The notes beneath the pieces are model-generated. The model worked only from the letters and a program-made list of their open reading frames with translations. It ran no database searches and was not told where the DNA came from. Positions 27,601 through 43,278 of a stretch of 64,000 bases of DNA are shown here, one piece after another. The position numbers and the translations under genes are program-made. The DNA is taken from NCBI GenBank assembly GCA_018907035.1, contig JACCIC010000271.1, positions 489,001 through 553,000 on the forward strand. The letters run 5' to 3'. The stretch's first letter is position 1, and each line of letters starts with the position of its first letter. Source of the DNA: Sycobia sp. Sy_11 (lineage: Eukaryota; Arthropoda; Insecta; Hymenoptera; Epichrysomallidae).

Positions 27601-30600
27601 TACGGGAAAATTCTACCCTCAGCACCACATTAAGAACTATCACCCCCTCGCACTCGGACGAAGACTCAAATAAGGATTTATAATTATAAAATATTCGTTC
27701 GTTTAAAATATTTATGTTTTCGTTTTAAATAAATGAAAATTTTAATAAATATTTATTGGGTTCAAATATATACACTTTTACGAAATTGACTTATTTAATG
27801 AGTTTCTTTTTCAGCGTGATAGTGCAATCTAAATTATATAAGAAAATTATACTTTAAAATTATTATATAACAGTGTAATAAATGTTGTTAGGACGAATAA
27901 CAAAGACTCGCTAATTTTATATGCACTACTAGCAGTCACGATTTGCTTCAGAAACGATTCCCTTTTACCCCTTTCGTATATATTCCCCCTGTATTGTTAT
28001 GTAACACTTTCGTGCTCCTTTTGATCGATATTCATAATATTCATAAAATGATATTATAATGACATTATATTTATATTAAAAATTGATATTAATCATATTA
28101 ATGTCCCCATAAATTATTAGGTTATGTACATATTATTATATATTCATCACATTGTGATTGATAGCGTGTAAAATTTAATAGATGATATATGCCAGATAAA
28201 TAGTATCGATAGTAGTATAAACCTCTTAATAATTTGCTCAAGTAGTGTGTAACATTTATTTACACTTCATGTAATTATTGTTCACCTGCATACGTATGCC
28301 AACAATAACAGATAGCAAAATAAAAAAAGAATTGAGGATTATTATTCAATATCGAGAAATATTTGCTAATTACTCAAAGTAATCAGTGAAAAATTGTCAG
28401 AAACGTTATTAAATGAGAATTTTGTTTACAAATTTTACTTGGAATGATCTCACATTATCTTATTGAAATGCTGCAAAGAAAACATAATTTTAACTTGAAC
28501 CTCGAATAATTCAGACATACCACAGCATTTTAATTACATTGTTTCATATTATTATACATATTATTAATTACAATTCATCAAAAAAATGTATATAATCAAT
28601 ATCATTAATATAAAGACTTTCAGCTATATTATATTAATATTTGTACTATTGCACATGTATATGTTGCAAATTTCTATTTTGCCATTCGCACTTTGCTGTT
28701 TTTATATATAAAATTACATGATTTGTTGCCACTGTCGCCTCCTGCCGTTCATGTCGATCTAATAGCTTATAGACTTTTAATAAAATAGCACATAACCACA
28801 GTACTCCCCCCCTTGCACAACTTGACAGCTGGAACTAAATATAACATTTTTGAAAATAGCTTTTCATATAGTAAAACTAGGAATATTCTGTAACACTTAT
28901 AGAAGCATCACCGTCAATTATGTTTAAATGCGTAGATGAAAAGACACTCGCTCGCCACCAATGACGAGAAAGTTAATATCACAATTCTCGACCACGGAAC
29001 ATATCTTCCAAACGAAGAGACAGAAGCTGAAGACGCCAATGAATCACGTCACCGAGATATGTATCTGCATCACCATTACAGGTATCGATCACCGTCGCCC
29101 CTACCTACATATCCACCACCACCACCACCACCCTCTTCAAGAAAGAAATTCCCATCACCTCATCGAAGCAATAGTCGAATTGAATATTATTATCGAATTA
29201 AATATTATCCTATCGTAATACCTCCCGCACCGAATCATCACATAGAGGTGACCGTGATCGAAACAGACATCCTGGACTACAAACGCTGGAAAGAAGAGGC
29301 ATCGCGACTCGTCAGGGGCACATCATACAAAACGGACGCTACGAGTCGCCCAGACCATACAATCGTAATAGACCACAACGCGACGACGATAGTTCTTGTT
29401 GGTCGTGTAAAAGGCCAGGACACTGGGCAGACATATGCCCAGATCGGAAACGTCTCTATCGTGACAATGGTGGAGAAAGAGTAGTTACAACAAAAAATTG
29501 TTTGCGCTATGGCACCCCTAATACTTTCAGAAATTCAACAGGGGACAGGAATAGTCATCGAGCCCGCTGCGAGAAAATCATATGTGGGTTCAGGTCTAGG
29601 CAAATGGACTAAATCAGCTATTATCTCGGTAATCTCGTACATGCAGATGCCGGATGTAAAACTCTACTGCAATGACGGAGAGATATACTTACTACATAGT
29701 ATCGATGATCAACAGATAAAAGCCCACTTTAAAGTAGCCAAAACCCTCAAATAGGACATAATCATTGGCATGGACATCTTAGCCAAAATGAAAATTCATT
29801 TAAACTTTGCATATGCCACTTGCCATACGCCACGAATAATAAGCCACTTCGTGGCGCAAAACAATTAATACCATGAAACCATTACGGCAGTCACAGCAGT
29901 CAGGGGCGAGGTCATACTGAATAGATCAGAGAGGCTCAAGCTCGATCGGATATCCGATAGACTACTCAAGCAGGTACAGGAGGAAATCAACCGACTGCTA
30001 GTGGCAAATATAATAGAGCCGTCAGAGGGCACGTAGAGTGGTTATTCAGTTATAGCACCAAAGAAAGACGGAAAAATCCGTTTTCGTACAGACTACAGGA
30101 CGGTGAATCAAATTACGATAAAAGACACTTGCCCGATGCTCCATTTGGATATCTTACTCGATAATCTGAGGGACGCACAGTATCTATCTAAGATAGATTT
30201 AAGCCATTCCCTTCGACGAGAGCAGAAAAGAGATAACCACGTTTGCAATCCCGTAAACACGACTATTCCAATATATTTGATTCCTTTACAAGTCAACACT
30301 TCAGCAAGGTTTCAAAGAGGTAGGGACCTCATCTTTAGGCTACAATGGCAACCAACCATCTCTGTCTATATGGACGATATCATTATCGCCATAAACACTT
30401 TTGAGGAGTATTACTCAGCAACTAACAGCAGTACTGACCCGCTTCAGTCAGGTTGGTCTTCAAATAAACAGAGAAAAATCTGAGCTCTAATGTCTAGAAG
30501 TACTATATCTAGGGTACGTAGTAGACAGAGACGAATTGCGTACAGATCCAGACAAAATCAGACCCATAACGAACTATCCCGTGCCAACTAATCTCCACCA

Positions 30601-33600
30601 GTTAAGAGCGTTTCATGAAATGGTCTAATGAAACACCCGCTTTGTAAAATCACCGACAGAAATCAAAGTACCGCTTACAGAGCTATTAAAGCAAAACGTG
30701 AAATGGCATTAGGACAAACCACAAGAAGAAGCTTTAGCAAACTTAAAATACTGTTGTCCCAAGCACCCGTGCTAACACGGCCAACGCAAAAAAACCATAC
30801 GTGCTGCAATCAGATGCAAACAGTTACGCTCTCGGTGCAGTATTTAGTCAAAATATAGGAAACGAAGAAGACCCTATTGCTTCCACAAGCAAGGCCTTAA
30901 GAAAGGCAGAACCGAATTATAGAATCGCTGAAAATAAATACTAGCTAGTACTATGAGCTGTGGAAAAATTCCGTGGATATATATTAGGAGAGAAATTCAC
31001 AGCGATCACAGATCACCGTTGGGCCACCGCATTACAAACGTACAACATGGAAATATAACACCGTAAAGGTGCTCTGTACAAAGTACCTGATGCATTATCA
31101 CGCTCACCCCACTGGCTATACAGCTACCGCACCCCTTTCCACGATAGAGCCAGATAAATGGTACTTGAAAGAACTGCTAGACATACGAAGAGATTCAGAA
31201 AATTACCCAGACTAACGCATAAAAAACGACCTGTTTTTCAAACACTGCCCCGGTCTTTACTCTGACACTCTGGACTTTGACAAGAGTAACTGGAAACTTG
31301 TAGTTTCCCTAATAAATAAAAAGAGAGTGAACTTCAAGTGATGCAACACACGGACATCAGGGCACTTCAGTGTCGAGAATACCCTATATAGTACAAAGTA
31401 GTCCAAAGCTCCTACTGCCCTGGAATGTGGAGAGATATATACAACTATATCAGGCATTTCCCCGAATGTCAGGTACAGAAAGTATTTCAGAAAGTACCTA
31501 CAGGTTTGATGGGCCAAAGAAATATAGAAGTTTCATAGATAACTGTGGCAGCTGACGTAATGGGACTCTTCTCCACTACTAAAGTCAAGCATAAACACCA
31601 GGTTATATTCGAAGACCTTTTTACCAAGTACATAGAAATACGACCAGTCCGTAAGGCAACTGGCCATACAAAAATAAAAATATTTGAGAAATTAGTCGTT
31701 TTCCAATGGGGATGTCCGAAATACTAAATTCGAATCACAGACAATGGCGCTCAGTTGGCCAAGAAAATAATGAAAGAACGACTTAGCGAATTGGAAATCG
31801 TGCAGAAGTTGATAGCACCCTATCATGCGTAGGGAAACCCCGTAGAACGGGTGAATCGAACGTTCAAAGCAATTATTTCGGTTTTCATCACAAGAGACTA
31901 TAAGAATTGAGATTTCCACTTGCCCGAATTACAATTCACCATAAATACATCGGTACAGGTAAGTGCGCGAACTTCATCAGCGTTCCTGAATTTGGCCAGA
32001 AAGTCCAGAGAAATGCTACCATTAAAACATACCAACGACGTAGAAACACCACTTCATTCTCTGACACCCGCAGACTGGCTAATTCGAATGAAAAGGCTAC
32101 CAGCCATTCACGAATTAGTCAAAAGAAACTTGTGCGCGGCTAGTAACAAGTAAGCGCATTATTACAATAAAAATAGAAGAGAAGAAATTTTTGAAATTAA
32201 CAACATGATCTATTAACGAAATCATATGCTGTCATCGGATGCAAATAAATTTTCGATCAAGTTGGCACCAAAATTTATAGCCCCATGCCGTATAGTTAGG
32301 AAAATCTCCCCGATAATTTACGAATTAGAGGACATGAGCAACAGTAGGAGGACAAGAGCACATATCTCAAATGTGAAAAGATGCCACTCTCCTACCACTT
32401 CTCAAACTTCACTTCGCTAGACTTCACTTCACTAGATTCGAGTTGAAATCATGGAAAAAGCAGTAGGAAAAGGTCAAGAACTATATTGTTCCAAAACGGT
32501 TGGCCAAATAAGTAGATCCGGAGACACGATTTCCGACCACCGAAAAGCGTGCGGCTAGCCGCTTTGTACATAACTGCGTTAATAACGTAAATACCTCCGA
32601 AAAACCGCCCGAACCCCGCGCAAACTATTAACTTGATAAAATTCAGTCCAGATAATACTCAGGATATCGTTAAGGAAGATGAACAGCTGAGGAAGCTAAC
32701 CCCGGCCAATGACGCCTCATTCGCATTGTCACTATTGGATAAAGGCTTAACGTTACTTAAAGTCCCAAATACGTAAGTGCCCTCCCACCCATATCCTACC
32801 GATTTGAACATTTTATCCTACCCTGAACTACGTACATGCACGTCTTTTCCAGAAAATATGATCCCGACGCTTCGTCATGGGAGGGAGAGAGCCACAGCGC
32901 AGCGTAGTCGAATAGGGCGAAGACGACGCACCAGGCGTCCAGGTAATACGGTGGTAGAGGACGAAACAGCGCATTCCAGAGCTGAAGAGACAATCGAAAC
33001 ATTCAGAGTCGCGAAAACAATACAGGATATCGTTGGCATTCTAGGCAACACCAAACAATCCATCATGATTATCATGCCCGGAGCAACAGTGTATCTGAAT
33101 AAATGAGATACACCACATCGACCACATTAGCCCCAAGAATACAGAAAGTCCCCGCATTATTCGAGTCACCTCTACCGATCTTATTCAATCATATCCCCGT
33201 GTTCCCCATCCGCGAATATAGTAAAGTCCGAAAAAATCAACATGGAATAGCATGAATGACAAAATTAGAATCACGTTAAGGGACAAGCGAGATGTAGAAT
33301 GTGCAAATTCACTACCCCCCATACTAAGAAACGTTTTGCGATTGCGCAGCGTCGACGGACGAGGACCATAACGATAAAAATCCGTCGAAGTGAGCAAAGA
33401 TGGTAATTTCATTAGAAAACACTTTTCAGTCATAAATGTCTCTTTAAGAAAAAAAAACTATGAGCATAGTCCACTAACGTTACCCCTGAAACATTAAACT
33501 GAAGGACACCGCTAAAAGCACCTAAAAATTTTCCAGCAACATTCATCGCCAACGACGAATGAAGAATAATAGAGAAGAAATCACAGATTAACACCCATCG

Positions 33601-36600
33601 TCAACGACGAATGAAGAAAACAGAAAAGAAGATCATATGACTGAAGAATACATATTATTGTATTCTCTATCAGAAACTAAGTTAGTGATAGGAATATTAA
33701 TACACTAAGCGTAGAGTAAGATAGCATAAGACTATAGAGTAGGAAAAAAAACATAACTTTCAATTGCATAGAAGCACCGTGAGTTTTCTATGACACTTAT
33801 AAAAACTAAGTTAAGTATACAGTAATTCCTTTTTTTGTTAAAAATAGCACTCTGAGGCGGCCATTAAAAATTCTTTATTCCTTTTTCCGTTTTCTTCCCT
33901 TTTGTCCCATCTCTATCGCGCAGTATTATGATTATGTGACTCTCAGTACAAACAGATGTTACGCGCCCTCCACTTCCGTTTTGGGAGGTCGAGTTTGTAA
34001 CCATTTAAATTTCGCGGTCGCGACATTTCGCGCATTTTGAAAATCGCGATAGCGCGCGCGTAGAAATTAAGCTGCCGCGAAAGGCCACGAAAATGCGCTT
34101 TGAGCGCGGAAAAGAACAGTGAGAATAAAGATCGGTTGAACGACGCTCGCTATTTTCCCTTCTTTCCCCAGTCACGGCCGAGTGCAGATACACATCGAAG
34201 CTATCCCGTGTATCAGCATAGAGAATCACCAGCAGCGGACATTAAGAAGCATCGACATTGGTACCAAGAGCAGAAACGTACCCAGAAGCCAAGGAAGGAA
34301 GACCCATGTCTACCTGCCACATCCTCCTGGTACGTTTGCACGGGAGTCCGTCAGCCCGAGAAGCCAACGACCATGATCAGCGATAGCCCCGTTGACAGTG
34401 AGAGAGACAGAAATCCAACGCGAGGAGGATGCCGCAACAGCGCACCTACACCGGTTTCGAACAGCAAATGCTTTCGCTTTTATATAATAAGAGTACAAGC
34501 CCCGTCCACGCCGTCGCTGGCATCGTACCCGCGTTGCCATACACCTAGTTCCACGCCACCGTAGGCCTATATCGTGCCTCCGTTCCCTATACCCCCTTGT
34601 TATGTATCGTCTGTAATCGTGGACCACGGAAGTCGCTGCGAGCTGGTACGCCAATTATGTCCCACTCGTTCTGAACAAATTGTTCACAGAACTGTTATTT
34701 AAACGTCGCATATTTATTTGCTCCTCCCGCGTACTCAGATCTCTGTCCTACCTCATCTCCTCCATTGCAGGTTAATTTTCTAAGAGGACGACGTAACGAC
34801 CAAATACAATACGGTAGGTTGTGATCACACTCATAGTGCACGGTTATAATATATATCGACTATCATTCTTCACCTCAGTCCGTGATACTAATTTAGTCAA
34901 ATTATTTAACAGTTGAATATTATGTATGTAAAAAGTATTCAATGTAAAAAGTTAGTCTTTAAGAAACTTCCGTATGAAAAGGTTCTAATTCGCAGAACAT
35001 TTTTTTATTTCAATTTCGTACAGGACAATACAGTATTCTTGTGTTCAAACATGAAACTTTCGATAGAAGTCATTTCGACATACCTACACATTGTATCATA
35101 CCGACCAAACACGAAACTGCTCGGAGAAGTCTTTCGGGGACATTTGGGCATCCAATTCTACAGCGCGAAAACAAAACTGCAATATTTACCTGTAAAAGTC
35201 GTATTGAAAATGTTTATATATCGTATATTTCGTACATTTTTATTTTAAATTAAATTACGTAAATATTTAGGCATTCATAGTGGTGCACACTGAAATTGAA
35301 GCAAAAAAAATTGATTTACAAAAAATTGGTTTATATGAAGAAGATGGCGCAAGTAGTATGGACTTTATACCCGTAGTCTTGCAACTTTTGGAACACGCTC
35401 TATAACTAAAATATTCTTAAAATTCTAATTTGCAACGTTTTTTTTTTTGAAGGCACCAATACAATTAGAACCATGGATTGGTATCTTGGATGCTACAGAA
35501 CACCGTCAAACATGCGTTTTCTTTTGTGCGATCAAACAAGGAATTATCGGAGATGAAGACTGTCTTTACTTAAATGTATATACACCTGATTTAAGCATTA
35601 AGGCGAAAAAACCTATAATGGTATTCTTTCATCCTGGTGGGTTTAATGCAGGTTCTGGCGATGATGATATATTTGGAGCTGATTTTCTTGTCGAACAAGA
35701 TGTTGTTGTAGTTACTTTTAATTCAAGACTTGGCGTTGCAGGTAATAGTATACGCTATGTACGGAAGTTAATATTTAGATAAACCATGAAATTTTTTCAA
35801 AGTGAGAAAGCTTAGAAAACAGTGGAGTAAAATAAAATAATTAAACTTAAATAAAGTAGATTTAAGCCAATAGATTATTTAAATTAATATTTAAATATTA
35901 TATTTTTCTATGTTTTCAAACTATATAAGAAGTTGAACACAATTTTTTTTTTTTTTTTTTTTGCATACAAATAAACAAATAATACTTTTTTTTACAGGAT
36001 ATTTAAGCACTGGAGATGAAAGTGCTCCAGGTAACGTCGGTTTAAAGGATCAAGTTATGGTTTTAAAATGGTTAGCCAAAAATATTGTGAAATTTGGAGG
36101 CTGTCCTAAACGAATAACTTTATTCGGTATAAGTTCAGGTGCAGTTTCAGTTCAATTTCATATGCTTTCACCTATGTCTCGAGGTTAATGTATATGTTTG
36201 AATAATATTTGCTATAATTTAAATAAATTGTTTAAAATTTAGTTAAATCGTAATATTAGATATAGATTTTTTCTCAATTAACTATAAAAAGATAATATAT
36301 CATAAAATTATTGCAGTAAAATTAAATTTATTTTTAATAGGTTTATTTAGTGGAGCAATAATGCAAAGTGGATCTGCTCTAAACACTTTTGCTATTGATT
36401 ACACTTCCAGAGAATTGGCCTTTCAATTAGGCCAAGTATTAGGCATTCAAACTAATGATTCGAAAGAATTAGTAAACAGACTAAAAGAATATTCAGTTCA
36501 AGAACTTATTATAGCAACTGGAGAAATCACAAAAACTTTGGTAAGCTATTTAAATAATAAATTAGAAACTAAATTTTTAAGTAAATATCTAAAATTGATT

Positions 36601-39600
36601 TTATAACGCATACAATAATAAATAAGTAATGTATAATAAAAGTGAACATATGCATTATGTGTACATAATACCTTTCCAGTGTGATTAATTGGGATCGATC
36701 AGATCAATTATGCTTACCATCGAATCACATTGCGTAGAATTTAGAAGCCATGGACCATTTTAATCATGACCATTAAAAAACAACACTCTTAAAAGTAAAG
36801 AAAATAGTTGCTACTGATTATTATATTCGCATTACTTACGGTAATGTTCTAAGACATACTACTTGTATAGATATTCTTATTTTTACAAAATATATATTAC
36901 ATTAATATATAAAAATTAATATAATAGCCTTTTTAATTATTTTCAACTTCTTTGATTTCTTAACATTCAAACACGTAAATACTTCAATTTATGTCATGTA
37001 TAATTATACGCAGAGAAAATTTTTTAGGTTCAAGAAAATAGTTGTAGTAAAATCCTTAAAGTTTATTATTTATTCATTTAAAAAAACATTTACTTAAAAT
37101 AAGAAAATAATTTCTTGAATTAAATAGTATTTATTAAAAATTAGTAAGAAAGGGTACCCTTGTTAAGATAGTTCTTTTTTAAAAAGTTTCTGTTGAAAAA
37201 TTCTTTTTTCCTAAATTTATTATAATTTAAGCATAAAATGGAAGCTTTTATCAACTAATTAGCCATAAACCACCCTCTCCCTTCTCACGTTCTCCAAAGA
37301 TGTGTTTTTGTTCAAGTTCTTGTTTCATACTCCAGTTCTTGATAAATCTGAAAAACCAGAAACATTGAGCACTTTCTAAAATATGTAAATTTTTGACAGA
37401 ATTTTGGGTTACGCTGTACAGCTACAAAATTTATTTACCTCAAATATTTATATTCTTTAAGTAGTTGCAGAGCCAACGTTGATGCTTTTTTAGTTGTTTT
37501 ATTAAAAACTAGTTTTTTTTTAATTTTTTCATATTTTTCGTTATGGTGCATCACCTTTAAAATTCTAGAAAACCCCTTTAATAATTTTGAGTCTATCGCC
37601 TTAACAAGCATATTTACGCTAAAATAAGTAGCATATTCACATGCTGCGGAAAAAATATAGAGCAAAATACCTATGAAACTTTTTATCAATAAGTTTTGGC
37701 TCTTGAATCGAAATAAACAACAGAAAATTGACTACATATTTATCTTCAAAATTGGCTGTATCACAAATCTATAAGAAACATTTTCTTTTTCTATCAAATG
37801 CGATAGTGTGGCGAGTTCTTTCTTAACAAACTTTAGCAATATCATAGAACTTTAGAATCCACAAAGAATGAATCTTTCAAATCACGTTTGGTTTAAAAGC
37901 GCGTTTTTTACTGTAGCGTGGATAAATGTGACACTGTCGCTCAGTAATAATACACGTTTAATTAATATTTTGTGATTTACGTAAATATAAACTAGTCATT
38001 AATTCTTGAATATCTCGTCAATTTTGAAAAAATCTTCTATGTAGTAAAAAAACAAGAATTCAAAAACCTTTTCGATTATGTAAAGAGAACTCCAGGATGC
38101 TATTTTAGTTTTAACTCTGCTATAACACTTCTTATGCTTCACTTTAATTCATTACGTAATTTTCAGTTTCTTTAAAGAACTCCGAAATGTTACTAATGCA
38201 AGCAATGCTCGCGTAGTTATTTTTTTAATTCTCTACTCCCCCGTTAGTATCGCATATTACATTTAAGTTACCCATACATAGTGCGTGTACGAGAATTAGT
38301 CGAAAACCAAAAAATTCATTCTGCTCAATACGCAATTGCTCTCGGATTGGTACAGTGCGTTATCGCACTTTCACCTTAGATTACATAAACGTCCATCCTA
38401 CAAGGTTAATAAATTAATTTATATGAATAATTCTTATAAATTCAAAAGAGAAACAAATCAAGTAATGATTAGAAAAAGATTATAATATATTGATAGAGTA
38501 AAACTAAAGTAGATTTTGATAAATATTATTTTTATAATTATAATAAATAGACTATATTTATTTACGATTTATATACAATATTTATATTTATATTTATATG
38601 TATATTTATATTTACAATAAATATATAATATTTCAAAATATCATCAAATTTTATATATTTATAGTATTTGAACATGTAGATAATCAAATTAACTGTTTAT
38701 TTTATTTAAACATATTTCGTAAAATATAAAACAAATCATAAATGTGTCATCTTATATAAAATAAATGTACATGTTATATTTTTAATGATAGTGACGGTTC
38801 GTTTATATATTATTTATAATAATATACTTTAGTTTTATACCTGAATATATTGAAAATGTTTTTCTATTCATTATTTTATATTTAATATCTACTATAAATG
38901 AGAAGAATTCATATAAATTAATTTATTATTTGAACTAGGGCGAAAGTGGGACAACAAACTGCACCAATGAAAGAATAATTTTCTTTTGCCCAGAATCATG
39001 TGACTTTTAGTGAATATACTGCCTTGTGCTGTTACACGATCAGGAGTATGCGCCAAGCATATTTCGCCCAATTTTGATTAGGTACTTTTCTTATAATATA
39101 CTTATGATAGTTATGATAGATACGCCTTAATACCGCACTTTTAAAAAATGTATTTAATTTTAATATAATATCATAACTCGATCTACTATTTTTAAAAGAT
39201 GTCTGGTATCGAGATTTTATTTTTCTTCATTTTTTTTTATTTAATTAAAACCATTTATCTATAATATATTTATATATGAAATCTACATTCTTGCACCGTG
39301 CAAAGATTCATTAAATACTTGTTGAAACAAATAATAAGAAATTTTCCTTATCTTTACATTATTTGTTTTAATTAACGAAATAAATATTCTGCAGTTAAAT
39401 GTTTCATAAGAGAATTTATCTTCTCCCTAATAATATTATTATCCATTGATTTGTCATTTAGGTAAAAAGCATGCTGTTATTTTTTAGTCCTACAAGCAAC
39501 TTAAAATACCAGGTAGACTTATTAATATTATAATTATAACGTAATAAAAAAGACGATATATTATATGGAAAAATAAAACAAATATAAGATATGAAAATAA

Positions 39601-40952
39601 CTTGATAGAAATCTAACAATTTTCAATAGGTTGGAAAGTAGTTACTATGTTAAAGGCTCGTGGATGGATGGTTTTGGTTTCGGGAGAGAGGGAAGATACT
39701 CTGAACAATTTTGAAATACGTGGAATCTTTTTTGTGGGCCCTGAAAAGGGCCTTTGTCCTCCCGATGATTATCGAAGGGAGGCGGGCAGAGTTTACGCAC
39801 CGCTCTCCGACTACTTGTGCTCTGACCTCGGGGGGGGGGGGTAGCTCCTTTCATCAAGCCAATGCGCAGCGCAACCACTGCGTTTTTATTCTTCAGACGC
39901 CGCCTGATCGAGGAAAGGTCCCGACCGGAGAGCTTAAATGCGGGCTGGACCCCCGCGAGTTCCACCAAGGGAGGCTCTGGAGGGGGGATCACGAGGGTGG
40001 GCCGAGTGGGACGACGGATACCGATCTCCGCCCGAAGATCCTGCCCTTCGGGGATGCTCGGTATCACCACCGTGCTCCGGACAGTCCTCTCCGGCTACTC
40101 GTCCTCCGAGAGCACGAGGTCCGGCAACCCTAAGTCCCACGTGCAGAGGTCCTCCGTAGCGAGATTAACCTTCCGGTTGCGATGACGCCGTGAGTTGCGC
40201 TTGCCGCGCTGCCTTTCATTTCACCTCCTAAGCCTACGACGGGTCCGTTCGTCCGAAGCTGCTGAGCAGGGGTTGGCAGCCTTCATCCTACCTTCCTGGT
40301 CGTGTGAAGAGCGAAGTCGTCTCCCCCATGGCCGGCTCTTTTAAGGCCTGAGCGGCCTCGTCCTGACCCCAAAAACTGGGCTTAGTAGCCGGTCCATTGG
40401 GAGCGGAGATGGGGAAGGGGCTCAGAGCACGGACCTCGGAATGTGTCGGCGGACATCCAGAGAAGTGGTCCTCCGATAACCTCCCTGGCAGCGCCTCCCG
40501 ACACACCGCTGGGTCTTCGAAGGCCTTGGGCACGACTTTTAATTGAAGCTTCTGTGCCCCACTCGGAGTCTACACCGCGGACGCTGTCTGTCTGACTCGG
40601 ATTTCTGGATCGGACACAGACGTTGCCCGTGGACGGGAGGTCGAGGGGGAGAAGGAGAGGGTGGTTCGCCTTGTTCCATACGAATGAGACAGCCCTGAGA
40701 AGGTCCGATGAGATGGAGACCACAGGAGGAGGAGGAGGAGGAAGGGGATGAAATTAGTTTGGGTCTTCGGCGCAAGCTGTAGTGACCTCCGCCGGCCTTG
40801 CAGCTGATCAACTGCGGAAGCGCTCACAGTAGTGGTGGCGGCGGCTCAATCGGCGCTCTCTCTCTCGAGCCGCCATCGAACGGAGCGTGCTGGGGCGCGC
40901 GACGGAGGCAGCCCGCTCGGCCGCTATTGGCGAAGCACGTGCGGCGGCGCTT

Positions 40953-40994
<42 letters not shown>

Positions 40995-43190
40995 CGGCCG
41001 CTATCGGGTGGATCGCCGTGCGTCGGTGGCGCTTCCTCTCTCTTCCTTGGACGGTGCACGGAGCGTGGGTGCACTGCTCTTTCTCTCTTTTGTCGGTGGC
41101 CTTAGGAGGTTTGAAAGATATTAACAAGGCGCTGGTTTTGGTGTAAAATGAGGTTTATTTTCACGATGTGTGGGTCGTCCGAGATCCCGAGAGGTCCGGA
41201 TCTCTCTTCTTCCCTCTCCATTCTGTCTGTTCCTTCCGCATCTCCTTTCTTCTATTTCCTTTGCCCTTGCGACTCCCGTAGCGCCGCGGTTGGTGGTCGC
41301 AAGCGCCGATTGGCCGGGCGTCGCCGCGACGAACAAAGGAGATTATGGTAACTTTACGCGTTCGGCGTAAACGCGCGAAAGGCTCTGAAGGGGCTTATGC
41401 ATCGGCTTATAACAACTAATTATTAAAAATAGAATCAACTAACAAAGCTTAAAATTAGGTAAATCTTAGAACGAAAAAAGTGAACATTATCAATAAAATA
41501 AAAAAAAAAGTAGAAACTAGATTTAAAGCTGGAACCTGGTTCCCGGCTAGTGAATGGACATGTTAATTCTGATCTAAGCTTCGATTATTACAATCGAAAA
41601 AATTAATATTTAAACAATATTATAATATTATATGGTTTAAAGAATAAAATAAATTTTCATAAAGTACATAAATAGTTTGAAAGAATTACAAAAGAATTAT
41701 TAAGTCTGTTTAGACAAAAAGCTTTTTTAATATCAGAAATTTAACCTGATTTCGCATTAACTCTTATGAGAGACCAGCTGAAAATGAGTTTTATTTTATT
41801 AATAACTCTCTCAAAAAATGAAAGATCTTTTGCATAAATAAGCCGCGTATTGATTATTTCCTAAAAATTTTAATGATATCTTAATAGTTACGTGTCAATG
41901 GTAATTTTGAGGAGATAATTCATTACGAAGGCGGTCATTGTCGGAAGTAGAATGTATGCCGTAATGGCAAACGGACAGAGGACGTTCGACAATTCGACGT
42001 GCGCATAATTCAAAATAGCATGAAATATATGAAAATAATTATAATAAAAATTATTATATAAGTAATAATTTCATGTCATTATTATTATTATATAATATTG
42101 TTTAATACTATTATTATTGAAATTATTATTATTAATGCTAATATTAAATAAAAGATCTTTGACCTATTTTTTTATTTGCTTTCGGAAAATATTTCAATAA
42201 TTATGTATTTTAATAAATAAATATTTATGCACGCATTTCTTAATTTGTTTATTTATTAATTCATGAATGAAAATAGTATATAATTATCAATTAATACATA
42301 TCCGTTCTAAATATTATTTTATTTAAATATATAATTATTATTATAAATTATATTTATATTGTTTATTAAATAATTAATTACATAAATCTAATTCAATAAA
42401 CGACATGAATACATTAATAATGTTTAATTCGATTTAGAATGTGTTATTGAAAATTATATATTTACCATGAATATGTAAAGTTAAACAATAAATTATAAGA
42501 GCTTGATTATTATATATCTAATTACTTAAGGCATACTAACACATATTAGAAACAACCTTTATTGGTAACATAAAATAACATGTTTCAGTTAACCAAAATC
42601 AGATTATTAAATAAAAACAACTAAAAATAGAATAAGTTAAAAAAATGTAAAACGAAAGTCGTGGCGGGTTCTCTGGAAAGTTGAGAGAATCAGGTGGAAA
42701 CCACTCCACCTCATTTTGGATTCCTGCCACAGCGATAGCCCTTTTCAATGATTGGATCTGGCGCGATTAATGGGCGATTAAGATTGTCCGGCCACCAATG
42801 AAATATAAAGATGATTTTGAACAAAATGAGATGAGCGCCCTGAGCGCCGAGGAAAGCCACCCTTTAAAAGGAGGAGTTTTTCTTTGTAGCGACAGAATGT
42901 TTGCTGCTTTGAAAAAGTATGTTATTCCTTTGACTTTAAAAAGTAGATTTTTAATTAAAAATTATTCAAAGTTCGATTCTAAATTCCATCGTAGTACATT
43001 TGATGAGCAGTTTCGATAACAACAAAAAGAACAAAAACAACAACAACAACAGCGGCAGCAACAACAACTAAAACTCTCTCTCTCTCTCCAGAGTCCAATA
43101 GGGCTCAGTAGGAAAGAAACTTTTAATAAAAAATAAGTAAAATAAATCATAATATTTTCTCTTTCTTTCTACTTTACTTTCTTTTCTCTT

Positions 43191-43278
<88 letters not shown>

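Noticed and set aside
32777..33106. 109-codon frame as a host gene
   Set aside because: Adjacent to Gypsy-3, no recognisable domain or splice context; left as unclassified.
34100..34564. 154-codon Pro/Arg/Ser-rich frame
   Set aside because: Inside a GC-rich LTR-like block, no domain, and overlapping frames of similar quality on both strands.
40798..41124. Several ~100-codon frames on both strands
   Set aside because: They run through a (CT)n tract and GC-rich DNA where stops are rare by composition.
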